Below, one piece after another: positions 21,314 to 31,676 of a stretch of 64,000 nt of DNA. This stretch comes from Steinernema hermaphroditum (lineage: Eukaryota > Nematoda > Chromadorea > Rhabditida > Steinernematidae): contig CM059625.1 in assembly GCA_030435675.1 (NCBI GenBank), positions 6,820,001 through 6,884,000 on the forward strand, written 5' to 3'. The notes under the pieces were generated by a model that was given only the letters and a program-made list of their open reading frames with translations, had not been told where the DNA came from and searched no databases. Made by a program: the position numbers and the translations under genes. How positions within the stretch are numbered: the first letter of the stretch is position 1; every line of letters starts with the position of its first letter.

Positions 21314-23420
21314 CTCCTAAAACAATGTTTAAACATAAAAGTGCATTCACGAGAAAGTGTGAAAAGGCGAGGAAGCGAAGGGATCAAATTATAAACAATT
21401 TTTTGTCTGAACCGTTCACCCTTTGCACTGACTGTTTGAATGATCGCTTTCATGTGCTTTGGGGAGGGAACGGCACTGACAAATCGGCGAGGCTGTCACC
21501 ACTGACAGTCGATGACGACTGATTTGCATATCTTTCCCGATGATCATTACGTGTCTCAGACCTCTTAGTTAAGTTTATGCGAAAGCATTTGATTGGACCA
21601 TGCTTGCAAAGTTACTTGGCTCAATTAAGATGCTTGAGGCTAATTAGGCTTTGTTTTCGCTTGACAGCTTCTGGAGCTAAGTACCGTCTAATCAACATGT
21701 CGTTATGCAAATGTCTTCTAATCCCGTTTGGATTCGATGGATGCTGCGTCACTTTACGTCCGTACGTCAAACAGCAAGGGATCGAAGGTGAACCAATCAA
21801 GGAATTTCATACCTGTCCGACGACTTATTTCCGAAAACAAGATTGTTTACGGAGGACTAGACAAAGGAGACAATGTCTGTGAAACAGTAGGGCTTAGAAT
21901 GAAAATTAATTAAGTGGTTGAATATTGGAACCTAAGGGAACCGTGAGCGAATGAACGACCAAAGCAGAGGGGTTTTGCAGCTGACAAACCTTTTTGCTGT
22001 CGTCCTCGGTATTTTAAACAATTTGCCGACATGTGAATTCTGTGTGGGAGCGTGCGAATGTCGAAGTGTTTGTGTCTTTGTGTTTCGATATAGGCTGAGT
22101 AGAAAGTCGTTAGCAGCTGGAGCATATGCAAATGAACTGTCGGACGCTCACTTCATTATCTTGCTCATCGCCTAAGCCCCATGAGACAAATCTGTTCGTC
22201 TTTGATGATGAGATGACATACGCATAGAAAGGATAACACGCAGAAGTGAAGGTGAAAGTAGCTGCCAATTATTTATTGACATGCACGAATGCGAAGTTTT
22301 GTTTGTTTGTCGAACTTGATAAAGGCAATGTGGCCTTTACCGTACCAACGGTCGCCGCACTAATGACGATGTTGTTGCCTCTGTGCACCTTTTAGGTTTT
22401 GGAGGACATCACAGGCAAAGTGCAAAACAGCACCGAAGCTTTCGTGACAGCCGCTGTCAATTAAACTTTGTCACTCCCCTTAAAGAACGTGCCACTGTTT
22501 CATGATTGTCGTCCCTTACGATTTCGGAACATAAATGGCGCCATACTAAAGCCACTGTTTGTCATCTCACTGGTCTTTAAGATCACTGTGGGCGTCTTTC
22601 GTTTGTTTTAATCAAACGCAGAATTTTCATTAGAAATCGGGACACTTTGCGGGCAAGGTTTGTACAGCCATAAAAGTACTTCGATTGACATTTTCAGAAT
22701 CATCTGAATATGTGAATGATAGCGCGAAAACCGAAGGTGGTGGAATTCTCAGTGACCGCTCCGTAATTGCCCATGAGGCGCATTTGTCACAAATAAAAAA
22801 AAGCTCTATTTATAGCGCGCTGGCTATAACTCATCGTGGTAGAATATCACTTAGGACGCCGCGAGGCATACAAGAGGTTTTGAATTATTTCTACCACAAG
22901 GCGCTCACTCCATGTTGTACTTGCTTTGTAGAAATACGCAGTCCCCTATGCTCGCATTCGATTTCTCCAGACATCTTTCATTTTGGCACCTCTCTTTATA
23001 GGATACCATTAAGCTCTTTATCATGTAGGTGACGCCATCAAGTGGAGGCGTGGCCCGAATCCCTTCGGATCGGGAGGCGGGTCGGCTTTCCTTGTCTGCC
23101 ATGATCACTAAGAAGTGAACAACGTCCGGTAAATCCTTGGCCACTCACTCTTTCCGAGATTTCTTAATTTCGGATGCGCAATCCATTCAGGAATAGAGTA
23201 CTGCGTAGGCATGGTCTTCCTCTTCCTGGTGTGACCCTCAGGAGGGCGCGATAGGAAATGCCCCGTGGTGACTCAGCTAAAACGGTGGGTGCGTGAGGTC
23301 GTTTGTGGAAATCCTCTTTACTGCCCACTCACGATAATTGACCGTAACGCTATTAAGCCGTGACCAGCGCCGTATTTCTGGCTAGCATAATATATTGTTC
23401 TTCTTGCAGAACAATACCGC
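21314..23420. other. Intergenic stretch without a recognised gene
   Basis: About 2.1 kb. Open frames here (for example 22685-23032 on +) show no recognisable motif. A 7-bp stem with a 6-nt loop lies near 22321-22340 (TAAAGGC and GCCTTTA). The region probably holds regulatory sequence for the divergent aminopeptidase and neuropeptide genes. Confidence 0.4.
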
Positions 23421-24046
23421 ATGCAACTCACGACTTTATTCCATATCGCTGTGGTTGCAGTTGTATGCCACCTTATCAACGGGTACGTTAGATGCAGAGT
23501 TTGCAGTGATGAAAGAGGGCATGAATCCCCGGAGTGTGGGTGCCGTCCATGTTTATACCCGTCGGCGAAAAGTTTTGTCCAAATGAAACTAATTAATTGC
23601 TTTTGGCGACAGCCATCAGTTGGCCTAATTAGACCGTCAAGGCGGTTGGCTTGCTCGGAAAAGAGTAAAATGCGACTTGTCCAAAATGGAACTGATTATT
23701 CACAGCCCCTTTTGATTATCTGTCTACAGCGTTACATGGTCATTGGTTGACTGCATTCTCTTTTAGGTACACACTGGATCAACTCTTGAACGCTAACAGT
23801 GTAAGCAGTTCTACAATTGGGAAGTCCGATGCGACCTCTCATGACACTGATAGAAACGCGTTGGTGACGCAGTTCAACCCGGCAAGCTACTCGAAGAAGT
23901 CGTTGAAGAAGTTCCAGGGAAATGGCTCTCGGAACTGCTTCTTCAGCCCCATTACCTGTATGATACATCACGACGTCAGCAAGTACAGGAAACTTGTCGA
24001 CAACAGCTACTACGGCGCCGGCGCAGTGTCGAAGAGGCTGTGGTGA
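23421..24046 (+). CDS. Allatostatin-C-like neuropeptide precursor
   Basis: Two exons (23421-23482 and 23767-24046) give 113 residues. A hydrophobic signal peptide (MQLTTLFHIAVVAVVCHLING) spans the splice site. The middle is Ser/Asn-rich. Near the C-terminus a dibasic site (SLKK) precedes FQGNGSRNCFFSPITCMIHH. The Cys-Phe-Phe-Ser-Pro-Ile-Thr-Cys loop has the same six-residue spacing and near-identical core as arthropod allatostatin C (C-Y-F-N-P-I-S-C). A second basic site (KYRK) follows. Such peptides are secreted, form one disulphide and act on somatostatin-like G-protein-coupled receptors. An acceptor CTTGCAG lies 11 nt before the ATG. The unusual part is the extension beyond the loop, because allatostatin C usually ends one residue after the second Cys. 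Confidence 0.75.
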
Positions 24047-24599
24047 CATTAGGTTTAACCTGCGCCTGCAGTGTTGATCCATTTCTGCGGTACCACTTCT
24101 CCAACCGTGAAGTTGTTCTGAGCAATCTTTGCAACATCGTCTTCAGAGTTTAATAGTTGTAATGCGAAAGACGTTTCCATCTGTGTATAAAGTGGATCAC
24201 AGTTAACACAAAACAGTATTATTTTCGTATGTGAATGTTTACAGAGAACACAAAGTTAATGATAAGGTTCTTGCGCCAGCGGTAAACACGACAGGAAAAA
24301 AAACGGTACTCTTTCTTCATTCCTGAGCGGTTTCTAGTTCTGTTCTCCCGCTCAAAGAGATAGTGCTTCGGAACTTCTGCGCTTCGTTACTTTTGTGTGC
24401 AAAGTGTGACTCGCACCTTACAGGAAACTACGATGCATATCGCAAGAAAGGGCCGATTGTGTCATAAAGTTTCAACGTGGGTGGCAAGCGATATTCCTTC
24501 TCTGTAATCAACTGTTCCAAAATAGATCGTCCTATTGTTCCAGGTATACTATAATTCAGCAATTATAATCCCCCGGACGTCTTCTATTCACGTCACGCA
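24047..24599. other. Intergenic
   Basis: 553 bp between the neuropeptide and histone deacetylase genes. It should contain the 3' end of the former and the promoter of the latter, and perhaps of a downstream operon. No gene was recognised. Confidence 0.4.
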
Positions 24600-26240
24600 A
24601 TGTCGACAACTACATTGGTAACGAACAGGGCGATGCTGGCCCACAGATGTGAATGGGACGCAAACAATATCGAGCGACCTAGCCGCTTGAAAGTCATTCT
24701 GGACTGTCTCGACGTATATTCCAAATACCGTAATCCTCATGTTTATCGATGCCGTTTGCAGAAAGGCGAAGTATGTGACGGTTTCACGCGTGTCGAAGGA
24801 GAATCGGCGGACATTGATGATATTTTGCTTGTGCAGACAAAAGAATATGTTGCGAAAATTGAGGAAGTCTGCGGAAAGTCCATTGTATAGTCATAACAAC
24901 AAAGTGTACACTCCGGAGACTTTAATTGTTTAGGACGAAATGGAAAATTATTGTGCGCATAATGAGGATATTTACTTAAACGAGTCGACTTTTAAATGTG
25001 CCCTGATGAGTGCAGGTTCGTCCATTCAGGCGATGAAAGCGGTACTCGGCAAAAGGTTGGACATGCGTAGGAAAGCATGAGATGGGCGCGATGTTGCAGA
25101 GGGCATAACTCGTTCGCCGCAGTTCGACCGCCGGGACACCACGCGTGGCAGGATGCCGGCTGTGGATTCTGCATTTTCAACAACGTCGCCATCTGTGCAA
25201 AAAAGGAAAGAGCACCAATTCTTCGCTTCCTCCGAATCTAACGCTCTTTAAGCGCTGCAGCTCGGGTGTCAGAGAGTGCTCATTCTCGACTGGGACGTCC
25301 ACGCTGGCCAAGGAACGCAGTATTGCATTGCGGGGGAGGAACAGATTCAGCTAATTTCCAGCCATCGCTACGAAGAAGGCCGATTCTGGCCTCAACTGCC
25401 CGAAAGTGGAATTCGAAATAAATGTGCGCGTGACATATCTTCTTCGTCCATCAATTCTTTTCAGATCCGAACACTATCAATTTGCCGCTCAATGAAGTCG
25501 GCGCCGGTGACGCCGAGTACATTTATTTTCTGAACCGCTTAATTCTTCCCGTCATCAGCGACTTCAAACCAGAATTGATTCTTCTCTCCTGTGGCTTCGA
25601 TGCGGCGCTCGGCGATCCTGAGGGCGAAATGAAAATAACGCCAGCGGGATACGGTACCATGCTCGGTCACCTGGCGGCCATGCAGATTCCCCTCTGCGTA
25701 CTTTTGGAGGGTGGCTACTTCCTGGAGTCGGTTAAGGAGAGCTTCAAATTCTGCATGGAAGCTCTCGTTCATAAGGCACCGTTCCGTAGCCCTTGTAGCT
25801 GAGTACAACTCTATGCTTTTAGAGGCCCCCTCTTCCGCTAGCCCTTGAGCCTCCTAAGGAATCGTTTAAAGATCAAGTTTTGCGTACGATGATTATGCAT
25901 CAGGGCAAATTTCCGATTGTGGAACGCCTAATTCACGTTCTTCAGAAATGCCGAGCTCTCGAAAACCAAGCTGAAATAGAGGTAATTAAACACCCTCCGG
26001 ATGCGTTGGTGAAAACAGCGTTCTTAGGTACCTCTTTGCGAATATTTTGGGGAAAGAGAGTACGGTACACCACCGTATCCAACGAGAAACGTGTATAAAC
26101 CAAGACCGGAAGGAGTTGAAAGCCATTTTAGGGACTTAATCAAGGAATTGGTACTGCACTACGACGAACTGCGTGCTGAGGTTCTGAATAGTTCCGGTTT
26201 TGTGATGAAGCCCCTCATTGCAGACCAACTGGAATGCTGA
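24600..26240 (+). CDS. Class II histone deacetylase, single domain (HDAC6/10-like)
   Basis: The exons encode a zinc-dependent lysine deacetylase. I see NRAMLAHRCEWD and ERPSRLKVILDCLD at the N-terminus, then DDILLVQTKEYV, RPPGHHAWQDAGCGFCIFNN (catalytic His pair), LILDWDVHAGQGTQ (zinc ligands Asp and His), SSHRYEEGRFWPQLPESG, LPLNEVGAGDAEYIYF, LLSCGFDAALGDPEG (third ligand Asp) and LLEGGYF (transition-state Tyr). The C-terminal exon ends at 26238-26240. The usual HH-G-N-G of class II enzymes reads H-A-G-Q-G here. There is one catalytic domain and no ubiquitin-binding zinc finger. The splice structure around 25196-25265 is unresolved: a stop and a frame change occur with no clear GT donor. The BRAP gene follows on the same strand. 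Confidence 0.87.
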
Positions 26241-26381
26241 ACCTTTCTACATAACAGGTCAAGACAATGTCATTACTTTGCGGGGCAAAGACCAAGAGAC
26301 GACAATCACAAATGCAACACAGGAAGAGGTTGCGCTTCTTTTCTTCACAGTTTGTTTGTCGCAACGACGCAACGAATAAAA

Positions 26382-26699
26382 ATGCCTCGCATTCAGGTTG
26401 TTCAAGAGTTGCAAACAGATTTTCGAAGGACAAAGATCGTTGTCAACGGATCCGAGTTGCCATTCCCGGTCACGTTGGACGATCTGCAGAAGCAGCTGAA
26501 GATTAGAGCGGGAAGCGTTGACGCGAAGGCCGACCAGAAGATGGCCGAATTTCTTCGAGCGCTCCGCCGAAATCCTCAGAGGTCCTAGAGCGACCGACGT
26601 GAAGAGATGTGCATTTTGTTCGCACGTTCTGGTGTTGTGATTTCTTGCAGAGAACCGTTGCATCACTTATTGTTATCACTTCTGAGAAAAGGCGAATAA
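26382..26699 (+). CDS. Small unknown conserved-looking protein
   Basis: Two exons (26382-26581 and 26651-26699; acceptor CTTGCAG) encode 82 residues with no family I recognise. The protein is charged and helical-looking (RIQVVQELQTDF, LDDLQKQLKIRAG, KMAEFLRALRRNPQREPLHH) and has no signal peptide or membrane segment. It lies 141 bp after the deacetylase stop and 150 bp before the BRAP start on the same strand. An AATAAA overlaps its stop codon. Alternatively it could be a 5' exon set of BRAP, but its stop codon and the acceptor before the BRAP ATG argue against that. Confidence 0.55.
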
Positions 26700-26849
26700 A
26701 CAAAGTGAGTATATTTGATCAGAATGCAAAAGCGCAAACAATCAAAGGCGAAACGATCACTTTCTACATAACTGACCGCTTATCCTTGTTGACAACGTGA
26801 CTGTGAATATTGATCATAGATCGCCTGTTTAAGGTTCTCAGACTTGCGA

Positions 26850-29161
26850 ATGCTAGCAGACGTCATCCCCATATCGGTAAAGCTGGAAATCGTGAGAGGA
26901 GCGCCGTTCGTAGATATTTCTCCCAGCGAAGGTCCAAGTAGTGAGTTTTAATCGATTTTCGACTCTCTTCAGCCAGCTGTCTATTTTTGTATGCAGCGCT
27001 GAGGCCTTTGTAGTTTCAGAGAAAGTTGAACAAGTGCCCACGGTTCCCGTGTGGAATATGCCCCCAAAACGGAGAAATAAAAAATCGGCTTCTCGGTCAG
27101 AGACGTCAGCTGGAGCGCCATTAGCCCCACCCGTCAAGATGCAGCACTCCGGCACGGATAACGTGAGTGTTGTATCAATGAAAAATGATTATTCAGTTAG
27201 GTGACACTGGACAAAGACGCGTGCATGGGCCGCAGAACGTATTCGGAGGTCGTTGTGGAGACGATCAAGCCGACTCAGCAGCCATCTTCGTCGCGCAAAG
27301 TCATGGCTTCCTGTTTGGCTCAGCCTTCGCGGGGAAGCTCTGAGCCAGGTATTCTTATGTTCCATCAGGCATATTTCATTTCTTTTGTCTGTAGCTGCTG
27401 TCGTCGAAAAGATTGCTTATTACTGTGGGAATCCTACTGTTGAAAAGACGACTGGCTTGCTCCATTTCTACAAGAAAAGGTTGCCAAAAAGGAATGTGCT
27501 TTAAAGAACAATAGTTTTAGTGACAACGATGTAGTTCTTGACGAAGAGCTCAACATGCTTTGCATGCTAGCGGTGCCAGCCACTATAACCTGTCAAGATC
27601 TGATCGACTTTGTTACGCCGCAGATGGAGAAAATCATGGAGATGAAGATAATTCGCGATTCAACACCAAATCAGTACATGGTGTTGCTGAAAATGAGGAG
27701 CCATGTAAGACCTATGATTATGGTTAGCAGGCACTATCCAAACACAAACATCTAGGTCGATGCGTGCTCGTTCTTCTACGAGTATAATGGGCGAAATTTT
27801 TGGGAACACGATGAAAACGTATGCAGCTTGGTTTTTGTGGAACGAGTTGAATCGGTACGTATCACAATTAGCATTGCCCCTCTGAGTTTTGGTCTTAGAT
27901 TAGTGCTGACGACAAAGGATCACTGCCGTTTTCTTCTCTCACGGAGCTTCCAACATGTGCCGTTTGTCTGGAACGCATGGACGACGACGTTCTTACAATC
28001 CTCTGCAATCATTCCTTCCACGCCCGGTGCTTGAAACAGTGGACAGATTACACGTATACGACAACCTTTGTGCACTTAATGCTTCATTCCGTTTTTCTAT
28101 AGATGTCCTGTGTGTCGGTACCTGCAAACGCCGGAAGTCACTCGGGAGCAGCCTTGCAACGATTGCGACAAGACGTCGGACTTGTGGATGTGCTTGATCT
28201 GCGGAAATATCGGCTGTGGCCGCTATGCTGAAGCTCACGCATACCAGTAAGGATTCCTTCGTTCATTGGCTATGCTTACATATCGAATGTTTAGACATTT
28301 TCTGAAAACCCAGCACACTTACACCTTAGAGGTTGGCGGGGACAAGGTGTGGGATTACGCGGGCGATAACTATGTCCATCGACTCATCCAAGTCGGCTCC
28401 GAAAACAAATTTGCCGAAATCGAACACAACGCTTGTGGGAGAGAGGATGGCGACAAGAACGTGGAAAAGCTGCAAGTGGAGTACGCTTGTTTGATGACAA
28501 ACCAGTTGGAGACTCAACGTCATTTCTTCGAGGAGAAGATGAGGCAAACTGAGGAAAGGTTAAAGGCCGAGAGTAAGGTCATCCAGAGCCAGGTACTTTT
28601 CCATTGGCCTTTTGGATTGAAACGTTAACTTTGAATAGATCGGCTCGCTGAGCGGTGAACTCAATGAAGTTCGAGAGCAGAATGAAAATCTGAAGAAGAA
28701 GGTCAAAGAGCTAACTCACGAGAAGTCGGCAGTGGAAAAGAAGAACAACAATGTGACTACTAAGTTGGAAAAGACGCAATTAGAGTTGGAAGAAGAACGC
28801 GTTGTCACCAAGGTTCTGCGTGCCGACATCGAAAAACTTCACAAAAAGATAGAGCAGTTGGAGACGAGCAACGCCGCCACCAAAGCTGCTTGTCTTCAGG
28901 TAATTTCATTAGCTTTATGAAAGTGTACACCGAGAGTTTAGGAGATGAATGAGTACCAAGAACAGATTCGTGATCTTATGGCACACTTCAATGCGCAGGT
29001 GCTTCTCAAAGACGAAATCACTGAAGCGGTAGGTGCTCATCATCCTGTTCCACTAAGCGCAAATAACATTGCAGGAGAGTGCAGAGGCCAGCGTCACTGT
29101 TGGAGAAGCTCCGAAGCCGGCGCCGACTCCGACACGGAGGCAACGAAAGCACAAGAAGTAG
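26850..29161 (+). CDS. brap-2: BRAP/IMP, RING-type E3 ligase and Ras-pathway modulator
   Basis: This is an orthologue of BRCA1-associated protein, a cytoplasmic RING ubiquitin ligase that restrains Ras-MAPK signalling and binds nuclear localisation signals. Domains in order: an N-terminal strand ([16 protein letters not shown]), a linker, [18 protein letters not shown], the BRAP2 RNA-recognition-like domain ([35 protein letters not shown]), and a RING ([27 protein letters not shown]). Next come a UBP-type zinc finger ([20 protein letters not shown], then [12 protein letters not shown] and [13 protein letters not shown]), a long coiled coil (about 28440-29030) and a basic tail (RRQRKHKK). About ten short introns. 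The start at 26850 is chosen because of the family-like N-terminus and an acceptor CTCAG 8 nt upstream. Confidence 0.95.
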
Positions 29162-29588
29162 CGTGTGAGTGGACGGGTGAAGTATGTAGCTGTAAATAAT
29201 AGGATGATCTTGTAAACGAGTTCCGCTATGTGTGTAATTCTGTGTTGTGCGCATGACACCTTTTTTAATTAAATATGTTTAGAAGCTTTAAGTACTCAAT
29301 ATATGTACATACAGATAGAACATCCGGACGGCGAAATACATATTGGCAAGAGGGAAGGTTCCAAAGGCTCTTTAGAGATTCAGCAGTGTGAGCACACGCG
29401 CATGGGTGTGCTGGTCTAAAGTTCAGGACAGATCAAGATCATGGCAGTTGGGACATTAAGATAAGTGACATGTAGATACAGTGTTGTAGAAGAAGCCGAA
29501 CTTCTTTACCCGCAGAGTCGCACAGTGACTGTGTGCTTCGTTTTGATCATGATTCGCCCAACAAGTCGGTGGATCTTCAAAAAAGGAG
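29162..29588. other. Intergenic between convergent genes
   Basis: 427 bp shared by the 3' ends of BRAP (+) and the membrane protein gene (-). No gene was recognised. Confidence 0.5.
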
Positions 29589-30880
29589 CTAGGTGCTGGT
29601 GGTCTTCTCTTCAGCGGTCGGTTCCTCGTGCCTTGCGTCATTCGTTGTTTCCACGTCGGTACTTACTTTTTTGGATCGTCCTAGTTTGCTTAGCCAGGAC
29701 ATTTTCCTCGCAGCGCCTGCTTCACTTATTTTTCTCTCGTTGTTGGCAACTGGAGACTCCTGTTGGTCGATGCTATCCTGACCCATTATTGAAACGTTGT
29801 CGTCAAATCTTGAGCGAGATAGATGCAAATTCTGGGCTGTTTCCACTAGAATTACCTGGTTCGCTTTTTGGAGTTTTGTCGCTGTGGAGAGTTAACTGAA
29901 GATTCGTCTCCGCTTCCGTTCTGCTGACCTTCTACCGCTTCCGAAGGAAGTTCCTGTGTGTTCACCGAGGCGTCCTCGACGACGTCCATACTCACACGGC
30001 GAGCCTCGATGATCGCTACGTTCGTCGAGAATCGCGTTTTCTTGCTGTCTTTGCGCTGAACACAGCCATCCTTGTACTCCAGCTCACTGTCCTGATCGTC
30101 TCCGTGGTCTCGCGACAGCTTCTTACCAAGGAAATTGTCGGGAAGCTTTCCTGAACCGACCGATAGAGGGCGCACACTCGGATATCACGTACCTCTCGAG
30201 TCCTTCGGACCGCAGAAGCATACACAAAGAAGAAGTGCGCAGAGCCCCACGGGAATCATTGCTATGGACAAAGGTATGAGGACCATTTCGAGTTGGAACC
30301 GCGAGCTACAGCTGCGTTGTTCTATGAACGACTCTCGCTTTGTTCGATTTCCGGCTCCGGTGTCGAAGTCGATGACGCCATCGTTTGCGGAACTGTAACG
30401 GCCAATATACCGTATACCCTTCGATGTTGCACAACGTTTCACCTGTTGTCCGGTGAAGCGATTTTTAGGAACACCCACATAAAAATCAGAACAAGATGCT
30501 GGGTGAAATGTTTGATGAGTGGAACAATCACAAAAGAAGAGGGAAGTGAACAACATGCGATTATGCTATGGTAGTTGACGCAAACGAATGAATATTAATG
30601 GCTAAGGAAGTGCTGCGAAATGGCGACGACCCGCGGCCGCCAAGCGCATCACCGAAAAGAGTGTCAAAGTGCCCTGGTTTTGACGGAGCGCATAATTTCC
30701 GTTTTTGTAAGGGTTTCATACTTTGCTCTCGAGAAGGTTCACGTGAACGCTGGCTACTTACGTTGTCCCGTTGTTCTGGTGGCAGCTCCCTTTGCACGAA
30801 CGGCATGTGGCTGGGGCAGAAAGGACAATGGCCGTGGAACAGATGAGAAGCAAGAGTGGCAGGTAGGTCTTCCAGGCCAT
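29589..30880 (-). CDS. Type I single-pass membrane protein of unknown family
   Basis: The first exon encodes a strong signal peptide (MAWKTYLPLLLLICSTAIVL) and a short Cys-rich start (CRSCKGSC). An acceptor TTTCAG lies 8 nt before the ATG. A later exon has a small ectodomain with an N-glycosylation site (NRTK) and one membrane segment (LIPLSIAMIPVGLCALLLCV) followed by a CFCG motif. Two further exons, joined by introns at about 30147-30190 and 29815-29861, form a hydrophilic cytoplasmic tail with several basic-Ser/Thr sites (KKTRFS, ARRVSM, ERKIS, ARKMS, SKKVS). The stop is at 29589-29591. The joint between exon 1 and the ectodomain exon is not in frame as I read it, so an exon is probably missing from this model. 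Family unknown; a receptor or adaptor is possible. Confidence 0.6.
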
Positions 30881-31000
30881 CGCTATTTCTGAAACAAGCG
30901 ACAAAGTTGCGCAGCTGTTGCAATAACGGCTGGAGAGAGAAGTTGTCGAACCCTCGGGTCACACGCCCACCACAGGGGACAAACCAAAGAACCACAAAAG

Positions 31001-31676
31001 TCACGTTTGAAGTCGAGCGGCGCCAACAGTTAGGTATAAATCTGAGAAGACTTTAAACTGATGCGTGTCATCGCGGAACTCCGCAGTAATCACTTCCTTG
31101 TTCAAAGTTGCAACATTGAAACAAGTACAGAGAGACCACAACGGTCCACGCAGGAAGGAAACAGTACGTCTCCGTAAATGAGACCGCGATGGAAAGATGA
31201 AACGACTTTCTTCGGTAGGAAGATGATTGTACAAAAGAAAAAAAGCGTCGCAGCTCCCAAGGTAAACCACGAAAGCACAATGGTGTACTGTGCGGCGATA
31301 TCCGTTTGAACGAGACAGGGAACGCGGACGCACGAAGACCGTTCCAAGGTTAATTTGGCGCCGTTACAGTCGGAGTCACTACGGTCAAAATTCGTTTCTT
31401 TCCTCGCCAGAGGGAAGGGGTTGACTGTATCGCGAATTCAGTAGGGATTTTTTGAATTTCGACGGCTGTGGAACCGCTGTCCAACGGCTGATGGAAGAAG
31501 GGCAAAGATCGATTGGAAACAGTGGGCACTTTTTGTACGGAAAAGTTCTTGATGCCGAAATCGCCGAATTGGCTCCGGAAGGAGTCATCGGACGGCGGTG
31601 AGAGGTGAAAAAGTGCGCGAGAATAAATCACTCTTAGAAGCGTACAGAACGGACGTTCATTTTCCATTTCAACCAT
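31001..31676 (-). CDS. Possible membrane protein exons
   Basis: A minus frame (31350-31676) ends in KKRILT. A GT-AG removal of about 90 bp would join it to a hydrophobic frame (YTIVLSWFTLGAATLFFFCT, about 31190-31290). A second frame over 31068-31280 is also hydrophobic. The pieces could belong to a gene upstream of the type I membrane protein. No family is recognised and the exon structure is a guess. Confidence 0.25.
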
